DNA of 27,500 nucleotides from Actinidia chinensis (taxonomy: Eukaryota; Streptophyta; Magnoliopsida; Ericales; Actinidiaceae): assembly GCA_009663005.1 (NCBI GenBank), contig VIGQ01000584.1, positions 1-27,500 of the forward strand. The letters run 5' to 3'. Positions 21,113 through 27,500 of the stretch are shown here, in pieces. The notes beneath the pieces are model-generated. The model had not been told where the DNA came from. It did no database searches and was given only the letters and a program-made list of their open reading frames with translations. A program made the position numbers and the translations under genes. How positions within the stretch are numbered: the first letter of the stretch is position 1; each line of letters opens with the position of its first letter.

Positions 21113-23670
21113 AAGAATGATTTTTATTTTTGGAAGAATTCAAAACCATTCTACCTTGTTGCTATCGAAATGATTGATATAACGAATGAGATGGGGAAAC
21201 CATCTCATTTTGTGTTTCTTTTCTCTTCTCTTTCTCTTCCTTTTTATATAGCTTGGGCAAGGCAAAATGGACTATTTAATTCCATTGATAGTTTATTATA
21301 CTGTTTCACCTTATCCCCTGATTCTATTGGTAAAAGGTGAACTTGAACTACATGATTCACCCGAATATTAACAACAAAACATCAGTACTCAAAAAATGCT
21401 TGTCTATACACATACAAAGGCTTTTGTTTGTATCTATGGTAGAGAGGGAGAGATAATTCACGTTACCCTATCCTAGTAAGTTACTTAACCTAAGGGTCAT
21501 ATTTTGGCTGGTGATAGAGGGAATAACTTTTCCCCTCCCGGATAATTTTTTTTCCCCCGGCGTTTGCTGGCGGATATGCGGCGGATCAACTTTTCTCCGC
21601 GTATAACTTTTTCCTCTAGCCAGGTGGATAGAGGTGGCAATTTTTAGGTGGTCTAGACCCTAACTAAAAGTTATCGGATAAGGGAGTGGGGATATAAAAA
21701 ATATATATATAATAGAAAATAAAATGTATAATTTTTTTATAATATATAAAAAAAATAAAATATATTTTTAATTCAAAATATTTTACATTTGTTTCTTCTA
21801 TATATATTTTTTAATACACTCCTTATCTCACACTCTTATCCACCATGCTAAAAAGGGATTCCAAACAAGTTCAAGTTATCCCCCTCTAAAAATTATCTCC
21901 CTCCCATACCCTCCAGCCAAACGAGCCTAAGGGATAAAATATCCAACATTGCTCCTCCTCTGGTTGAGTTTCAATCAACACCGTGAACCACAATTAGACT
22001 GTTGCTCTACAATAAGTTGTCCGGTCACCTTGACATGTGAACTTGTGCGCGGTGGCGTCGGCACAATAGCCACTTCGGCGGTGTTACGGCAACGGGTAAC
22101 ATATACACAAAAACTTTTTCTGACCCGCGTATTATTTGGATGAGAGTTCCCATTATGACAACCACCAAAACAACCCAGAGTTGTGGTAATAAAAGTTGGA
22201 CAGGACTTGGATGATGATCAATGGGCGCAACATTTAAGTCTCCTAAATTTTTTGTCCAAAATTAATCAAAAATTATAAGAATTGATTTTTTTATTTTCGG
22301 AAGCAGTCAAAACCATTCTATACCTTGTTGCTAATCAAATGAATTGATATAACGACCATCTCATTCGTGTTCTTTCCCTTCTCTCTTCGTCTTATATAAA
22401 GCTTGGACAAGGCAAATGACTATTTAATTCCATTGACTAGTTTATTATACTGTGTCCCTTATCCTGATTCTATTTGGTAAAAGGTTGAATTTGAACTACA
22501 TGATTCACCTCGAATATTACAACAAAACATCAGTACTCAAAAAAAATGCTGTCTACACATACAAAGGCTTTTGTTAGTATCTATGGTAGAGAGAGAGAGA
22601 TAATTCACGTTACCCTACCTAAGGACGTTACTTAACCGTAAGGGATAAAATAATCCACCCTTACTCTAGGTTGAGTTTCATCACTCACCGTGAACCACAA
22701 TTAGACTGTCGCTCTACAATAAGTTGTTCGTCACCTTGACATGTGAAACTTTCGCGGGCGTCGGGCACAATACGTGTACGGCAACGGGTAACATATATAC
22801 CAAGACTTTTCAGACCCTCGTATTTTTGGATGAGAGTTCCCATTATGTGACAACCACCAACCAACCAGAGTTGTGGTAATTAAGAGTTGGACAGGACATG
22901 GATGATGAACAATGGGGTTCAACATTTAAGTCTCCTAAATTTTTTTTGTCCAAAAAGTATAAAAAATTATAAAGAATTGATTTTTATTTTCGGAAGAAGT
23001 CAAAACCATCTACCTTGTGTGCTATATCAAAATGATTGATATAACGACCATCTCATTCGTGTTCTTTCCCTTCTCTCTTCGTCTTTATAAGCTTGACACA
23101 GGCAAAATGACTATTTAAATTCCATTGAAAGGTTTATTATACTGTTTCCCTTATTCCACTGATTATTGGTAAAAGGGGAATTGAACTACATGATTCACCG
23201 CGAAATTACAACAAAACATCAGTACCCCCCCCCCCCAACAAAAAAATGCCTGTCTACAGCCTACACAGGTTTTGTTGTATCTATGGTAGAGAGAGAGAGA
23301 TGTGAATACCCCGATTACCATATCCTAAGGAAGTTACTTAACCGTAAGGGAATAAAATATCCAACCTTCTCTTAGGTTGAGGTTCACCGTGAACCACAAA
23401 TAGACTGTCGCTCTACAATAAGTTTGTTCGGTTCACATGACATGTGAACGCGCGGGCGTCGGGCCCCCACAATAGCGGTGTACGGCAACGGGTAACATAT
23501 ATACAAAGACTTTTCAGACCCTCGTATGTTTGGATGAGAGTTCCCATTATGTGACAACCACCCAACCAACCAGAGTTGTGGTAATAAAGAGTTGAGACAG
23601 GACATGGATGATGAATCAATGGGTGCAACATTTAAGTCTTCCTAAATTTTTTGTCCAAAAAAATGTATAA
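21113..23670 (+). repeat. Three-copy tandem array of a ~0.7-kb unit
   Basis: Copy A spans about 21113-22278 (interrupted by a MITE), copy B 22279-22972 and copy C 22973-23670. Shared landmarks, in order, are TTGATATAACGA, TTTATTATACTGT, GAACTACATGATTCACC, AACATCAGTACTC, GGTAGAGAGNGAGAGAT, GTGAACCACAA, GGCAACGGGTAACATATA, TGAGAGTTCCCATTATG, CCAGAGTTGTGGTAAT, CAACATTTAAGTCT and TTTTTTGTCCAAAA. B to C period is 690 bases; A to B is 1148, or about 711 without the MITE. Copies differ mainly by single-base and short homopolymer indels, such as a 12-base C run at 23225-23236 only in C. No protein is conserved across copies: the short minus-strand frames in B and C change frame through these indels. 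Function unknown. Confidence 0.9.
21489..21933. mobile_element. MITE inserted in the first array copy (about 21494-21927)
   Basis: Copy A of the array departs from B and C at CCTAAGGG (21489-21496) and resumes at a second CCTAAGGG (21926-21933). Removing the insert restores the order seen in B and C (TTACTTAAC-TAAGGGATAAAAT). The termini are inverted: left GGGTCATATTTTGGCTGG, right, read inward, GGCTCGTTTGGCTGG. The target duplication is either TAA, which with GGG/GGC termini fits PIF/Harbinger, or the full 8 bp CCTAAGGG, which would fit hAT. The terminus resembles that of the MITE at 1886-2265, so I favour PIF/Harbinger. Inner arms carry CCTCCCGG and CCCTCC; the core is AT-rich. Noncoding. 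Confidence 0.85.
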
Positions 23671-23684
23671 AAAAAAAAATTTCT

Positions 23685-24000
23685 TGCAGAAAATAATTGT
23701 TTATATTAAAAACAGTTTTTAATTTTCAGTTTTTTCTGTTCGAACAGTTTTTTGCATACATTTGTTTTTGTGAAAACTTTTTTTTTTTCCCTTTCTATCA
23801 AAACATAAACTTTTTCTCCAACAAATAAAATAAGAAACAGTTTCTTCTTTGAAACGTAAAACAGTTTTGTTCCAACAAAACTAGTTTTTCCAACAAGTAA
23901 AAAAAGTTATTTTCTATGCAGAAAACAAAAATATTTGATATATGAAAACAATTAATTTAAAGAAAACTGAAAACAGTTTTTTTATTTACTCTGAAATGAG
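23685..24000. repeat. AACAGTTTTT-rich palindromic segment, possible MITE
   Basis: GCAGAAAATAATTG near 23686 has an inverted counterpart further right, and AAAACAGTTTT-type words occur at least five times in both orientations. A TGCAGAAAACAAAA word appears at about 23917. The pattern suggests a degenerate foldback element immediately after the array, but precise ends and target duplication are not visible. Confidence 0.35.
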
Positions 24001-24517
24001 AAATAGAAAAACAATTTTTTTTTATTATTCCTACTACTCCCCTTTCAATTCCAAGCTTATTCTTAGACATAATCCTCTTCGGTTCATTCTCTAACCAACT
24101 AGTCTATATAGTATGGTAACATTTGCTCACGAGTGTCTTAGCACGTCATGAAATTGTACGACTTTTCTTTAGTTTTAGTTTTAAAAAGGAATAAACAAAT
24201 CTATATGCTAATTCAGTCAATAAAAAAAAGGAGAAAAAAATTCATATCAACGGTTCAGAACGATTGAATTTTTTAATTTTTTTTAATGTTTAATTTTTAA
24301 TTTTTAATTTTTAATTTTTAATTTTTTTATTACTATTTGGGATCAAAACACATCCCCGGAGTGACAAAATGTCCAAGAAAATAGGTGCCGGAGGCTAGCC
24401 CACCGTACACTAAAGTCTGGCATAGTAGTTGATCATTGTCTTCAACAACTGTCTTTTGATAATTTTATTTTATTTTTTTGGGTAGGACCGTAGGGCTGTT
24501 GTGTTATTTGACGCATC
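24001..24517. other. Intergenic DNA with an AATTTTT minisatellite
   Basis: A seven-base unit, AATTTTT, repeats about five times at 24291-24328, preceded by imperfect copies from 24268. Otherwise no feature is seen. Confidence 0.7.
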
Positions 24518-24936
24518 CACTGTTTAAACTCCGGATCGGACCGGCCAATTCGATCGGTCCGAACCGAAAATCGATCAAAGAAACGGTCCAGTTTGCCCAC
24601 TAAAATTCGTTTGCTCAAACCCGATCAAAGCTGGTCAACTCTCACTCGCGGTTGATCGGTAAACCAGCTTTGAACCGGTCATTGATCGGAGGTGTAATGA
24701 CTTTTTTTGGTTTAAAATCCACTTTAATTTACCCTCACCAATTTCACTATCTCACTTGACTCACATGTTTAAATATTGCCATTAACTCTCCAATTATCTT
24801 TATTTTTTAATCTATTTAATATAATTTTGAACGTCAGGGTTCGATAACAGTTTCAATAACGATTAACCCGGCGGTTGAACCGATGACCCCCGGTACTTTT
24901 TCCAGTTCAAACCCAGGTTTCGTTTTTAAAACATTG
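24518..24936. mobile_element. hAT-type MITE, relative of 2703-3028
   Basis: The left end CACTGTTTAAACTCCGG pairs with the inverted right end CAATGTTTTAAAAACG. Inner arms are rich in GGACCGG, GATCGGT and GGTTGAACCG words, and the centre has TTTAATCTATTTAATATAAT. The ends and GGTTGA(A)xC arm words match the element at 2703-3028, so both belong to one family. The flanking octamers (GACGCATC, GCTACAAC) agree at only four positions, so the target duplication is eroded. Confidence 0.65.
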
Positions 24937-25778
24937 GCTACAACCTAATTATCATTTATTAACTATGGTGATCATTTTCCTTGCCATATATATATGCTAG
25001 TAGTAGTTGTTATTTTGAAGGTATTTGTATGGAATATAAATGTTTCATATTCTTTGTCTTTTCTTTTCTCTTTTTTTTTTTCATTTTAACATGACATACT
25101 ATATATGTAATCATGTATAGGTAGTTATGTATTTTCATTCAAAGATTTTTTATTTTCTTAGTATAATATTTTTTGTATAAAATAACTACGTCAATAATAA
25201 TAAACTGAGACAACTATAGCAACTGCTAGTTATAACAATACTAGAATTTCTATGCCCAGGTATTACGTAAAAATAAAAGTCACCTCTTAGACGTATTCAT
25301 TAGAGTTTAATTTACAACATATAAAGTAATAATACGGAAAAAAATACATTCATACATATACGACGAGATACATTGTTCCAAATGAGAACAAATTAGAAAC
25401 TATTATAATTTTTAAAAAAAAATTGCTAGTTTGGGAGAAATGTGGGGAAAAAAAAGGAGGCTTTTTTTTTTTAGTTTTTTTGTGTGAATTCCACTAAAAA
25501 ATGATCCAATAATTAAAATATAAAAATATTCCCAAATTTAGAGATTTTTTGTAAAAACATATGTGGCGTTCCACCCATTTTGAAAAAGAAGGAAGTGATA
25601 TTTTTTGAAAAAAAATATCTCAGGTGAAATTTCCAACCGTGCATAACTTAAATAAATTTAGTCGGAGCTAGTGGCAGATCTTTTAAAATTAAAAATGAGT
25701 GTATTTTTTATAATATAGATTGTATACCATTTAAAACCCTTTCTCTCTATTTAGTATTTTTTTTTTCTTCATCTCAGT
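24937..25778. other. AT-rich intergenic DNA, no gene
   Basis: Long A and T runs and no open frame of note. GCTAGTGGCAGATC near 25669 resembles one end of a plant DNA transposon, without a visible partner. Confidence 0.5.
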
Positions 25779-26225
25779 TAGAGGGATGGGCAAATTATCC
25801 CGAAATAATCGTGGCCTATCCCGCCCTGACCCTAATAGGAGGGTTTATGGTAGGAATAATCGGGTTCAGGACAGGGTATGGGGACAAAAATAAAACCCGG
25901 ATCGGGTTTCGGGCTTGGAAACCCCGCCTCGAACTCCCGCCCCGATTAACTATAAATTGACAAAATGACCTTTTTTTAATTATAACATAAATTATATAAT
26001 ATATATATATATATTTATACCGTTTATAAAAAATTATATATATTATAAAAAAAATAAACAGATGGGGCGGGGCAGTGCTTGTGCGGGGGCGGGGAGGGTA
26101 TGAGATTTTGAGTCCCAGTCGCGTCACCGATTTTAGGACGGAGTGGGGGAGATTTTCCTAATCGAGGCGGGGCGGTTTAGATGAACCCATCCCGAACCTG
26201 GCTCCGTCCCATTTCTAATCTAGTC
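25771..26225. mobile_element. hAT-like MITE with GGGGCGGG arms, copy 2 (25779-26217)
   Basis: The left end TAGAGGGATGGGCAAATTATC pairs with an inverted right end starting TAGAAATGGGACGGAGCC. Arms and core follow the copy at 11143-11564: AAAACCCGG-TCGG, CCCGCCCCGATTA, ACCTTTTTTTAATTATA, a TATATA core, TTATAAAAAATTATATA, GAGATTTTGAGTCC and GAACCC-TCCCGAACC. Flanks ATCTCAGT and ATCTAGTC agree if one base is gapped, a plausible old 8-bp target duplication. A 103-codon minus-strand frame (25816-26127) crosses the element and is proline/tyrosine low complexity, not a gene. Confidence 0.75.
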
Positions 26226-26615
26226 TATTTCATAAGGTTTGTCGGGTATCCACTCTATGACTATTTTTTATATTTCGTCCGAGTAGAAAATCAAATAATT
26301 TTAAGGAGAATGGTTGAAGTGTTTATAGCCCGAGTCTTGAAAACGGTATAAGTTCTTTCACTTCTTTGAATCAAACTATGGAGGGTTTCGAATCTCTCTC
26401 TTTTGTTTTGGAGTAAAATTAGGCAACAAGGTGTCCTTTTGAAAAAAAAAAATAATTCCTTGTGCAAATCGAGAATCACTCATTCATTAAGTTGGTTGCC
26501 ACTATAAACCTATGAGATATTCATATGTCATGGGTCGGGCGAGCTAGGAATTTTTAGAGGTTAGGGAATAAAGTGTAAAAAAAAAAATTTTAAATATTTT
26601 TTATAATAATTTTGA
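26226..26615. other. AT-rich intergenic DNA, no feature seen
   Basis: A 62-codon minus-strand frame (26291-26479) is not supported by motifs. Nothing else found. Confidence 0.5.
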
Positions 26616-26745
26616 AGTCCGGGTTGGGCTACAGCTCTTATCAGCTGTAGTCACCGCCCCGATCAGGGCTAAAGTTGTTTTCCAAGTGGCACCACGCAGC
26701 GCCTGAGTGGCCTTTTTTCCCTTCCCTTTTCCCGGCCATTGGCTT
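26616..26745. repeat. GC-rich patch with three consecutive hairpins
   Basis: GGCTACAGCT (26627-26636) pairs with AGCTGTAGTC (26643-26652), ten pairs including one G-T, across a six-base loop. GCCC (26656-26659) pairs with GGGC (26666-26669). GTGG (26686-26689) pairs with CCAC (26692-26695). The patch is GC-rich in an AT-rich setting, about 200 bases upstream of the putative TATA box. A transposon remnant or promoter-proximal structure are both possible. Confidence 0.55.
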
Positions 26746-26872
26746 ATTGGTTTTTGATTGCCATAATTCGTTAGTTTTGAGGTTTAATGTGGAACAATTC
26801 CTAGTTTAAGGGTCAAATTAAAAATTGATATTTAAGGGTAACACTTGTAATTACCCTACTTGCTGCTTGCTG

Positions 26873-26881
26873 TATATATAT
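26873..26881 (+). promoter_or_regulatory. TATA box of a right-edge gene
   Basis: TATATATAT is followed about 20 bases later by a CT-rich patch (26890-26920, CATCTCTCTCCTCTCTCC) of the kind often found at plant transcription start regions. Transcription would begin around 26905-26920 by the usual 25-35 base spacing. The gene itself lies beyond the window. Confidence 0.6.
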
Positions 26882-26963
26882 TCCCCTCATCATCTCTCTC
26901 CTCTCTCCTCTCTGCTCTGTGTGGAAGAAAAAATTGGGAGAACCCTAAGCGGCGAAGAAGAAT

Positions 26964-26969
26964 ATGTGA
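26964..26969 (+). promoter_or_regulatory. ATG-TGA start-stop uORF in the putative leader
   Basis: The first ATG after the predicted start region is followed directly by TGA, a minimal one-codon upstream open frame. Such start-stop elements can stall ribosomes and lower translation of the main frame. Effect here is inference and depends on the leader being transcribed and this segment retained. Confidence 0.4.
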
Positions 26970-27114
26970 AAAGGGTTCTTTTGCTAAAGGGTTTATCAGA
27001 TCACCTTCAAAACTTCAATTTTCTACCTCCTGGTTATGTTTTCATACATATATTGCTTAAAAGGTCGTGTTCACTCAGATTTGCTCTGTTTAATTTCGTT
27101 TAGTCCTAGAACTA

Positions 27115-27483
27115 TATCTATGCTCTTCTGTGATTCGTTTATAATCTCCAAATCTTGATCATTCTAGAACTTGAATCACTAAGAACGGCGTTAATGCTGG
27201 GAATTGTGACATTGGGGTCCAAAAATTCAAGCAAGATGCATTAAGGGTTTGCATGCAATTCCTTTTCTTGCTTTTTGTCAAGTGCTTAAATTGATGGTTT
27301 GTTTTGAGTTTCGGTTTATCATTCGAATCCCCATTTGGAATAGTTTGGCTCAGAGTTCTTTGGTTTATATACTCTTCTGTGCGTATTTATAATATCCAAT
27401 CTTTTTGATTTCTACAACTTGAAACAAAACGAAGATAGATTTAATACTGGAAAATGTGACATTGTTGCCAAAATCAAGCAAGT
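27115..27483 (+). repeat. Tandem duplication within the leader region
   Basis: Segment 1 (27115-27237) and segment 2 (27364-27483) share CTCTTCTGTG, TTTATAAT-TCCAA, TTGAT, AACTTGAA, TTAATxCTGG, AATGTGACATTG and CAAGCAAG in order, about 249 bases apart. Weaker similarity extends upstream (CACTCAGATTTGCTCTGTTTA versus GCTCAGAGTTCTTTGGTTTA). Divergence is substantial, so the duplication is old. The second unit reaches the window edge. Confidence 0.75.
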
Positions 27484-27500
27484 GTCTTTTAAACCGGTCT

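Larger units (their letters stand above)
26905..27500 (+). other. Probable 5' leader (and leader intron) of a gene beyond the right edge
   Basis: Downstream of the TATA box and pyrimidine patch lie a telo-box-like AACCCTAA (26941-26948), common near the start of highly expressed plant genes, GGCGAAGAAGAA, and a second AAGGGTTT (26988-26995). No long open frame follows, and the T-rich sequence after about 27035 is typical of a plant leader intron. GT dinucleotides at 27033 and 27063 are candidate donors, but I cannot choose between them. Two open frames of 92 and 66 codons across 26825-27103 have no domain, and they start upstream of or inside the core promoter, so I do not call them genes. 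The downstream product is unknown. Confidence 0.5.

Noticed and set aside
22731..23631. Similar short minus-strand frames in array copies B and C (HNGNSHPxIRGSEKS)
   Set aside because: They are similar because the DNA is duplicated. The frame breaks at indels between copies and no equivalent frame continues in copy A, so there is no evidence of coding selection.
21113..23670. CRISPR-like or satellite array
   Set aside because: The unit is about 700 bases, with three copies only and no spacer/repeat alternation. It is a eukaryotic tandem duplication.
25816..26127. 103-codon minus-strand frame
   Set aside because: It lies across the GC arms and TA core of a hAT MITE. The predicted tyrosine/isoleucine run is simply the TATA core.
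26825..27103. 92-codon plus-strand frame as the right-edge gene
   Set aside because: It begins upstream of the TATA box with a non-ATG codon and crosses the presumed transcription start, so it cannot be translated from this promoter.

Overview
The window looks like an intergenic stretch of a flowering-plant nuclear genome, probably a dicot. It is AT-rich, has long A/T homopolymers and contains no long open frames. It is densely populated with short non-autonomous DNA transposons (MITEs) and tRNA-derived SINEs. Plant MITE termini, SINE A/B boxes and a plant-type promoter with TATA box, pyrimidine patch and telo-box all support this. I cannot name the species. I found no complete protein-coding gene, tRNA, rRNA or CRISPR array, and no recognisable LTR retrotransposon with primer-binding site and polyprotein.

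Layout. 1-3 kb: a cluster of four MITEs (hAT, PIF/Harbinger-like, Mutator-like and a second hAT family), mostly with traceable target-site duplications, lying within and beside a 1.73-kb-spaced direct repeat. 3-9.2 kb: mostly featureless AT-rich DNA, with a hairpin and degenerate tandem repeats near 6.9-7.4 kb and a hAT-like fragment at 7.4-7.6 kb. 9.2-14 kb: two clear SINEs and one weak one, a degenerate tandem repeat split by a hAT MITE, and a Stowaway-like MITE. 14.2-15.6 kb: microsatellites, a local tandem duplication, then the only recognisable protein homology: two exons of a SnRK1 (plant AMPK) beta subunit carrying the CBM48 glycogen-binding domain, on the + strand at 15004-15171 and 15415-15580. 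Splice sites are intact, but conserved blocks lie in different frames and the rest of the gene is absent, so it is most likely a gene relic. 16-20.5 kb: a MITE, an unassigned GC-elevated block near 18.7-19.15 kb, and two more SINEs. 21.1-23.7 kb: a roughly 0.7-kb unit present three times in tandem, with a MITE inserted only in the first copy. 24.5-26.2 kb: two hAT MITEs, each with a relative elsewhere in the window. 26.87-27.5 kb: what appears to be the promoter and 5' leader of a gene running off the right edge, including an ATG-TGA start-stop uORF and a duplicated 0.25-kb segment.

No set of genes here acts together. The value of the window lies in its nested repeat history, the SnRK1-beta relic and the right-edge promoter. 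I do not see a convincing new biological system.
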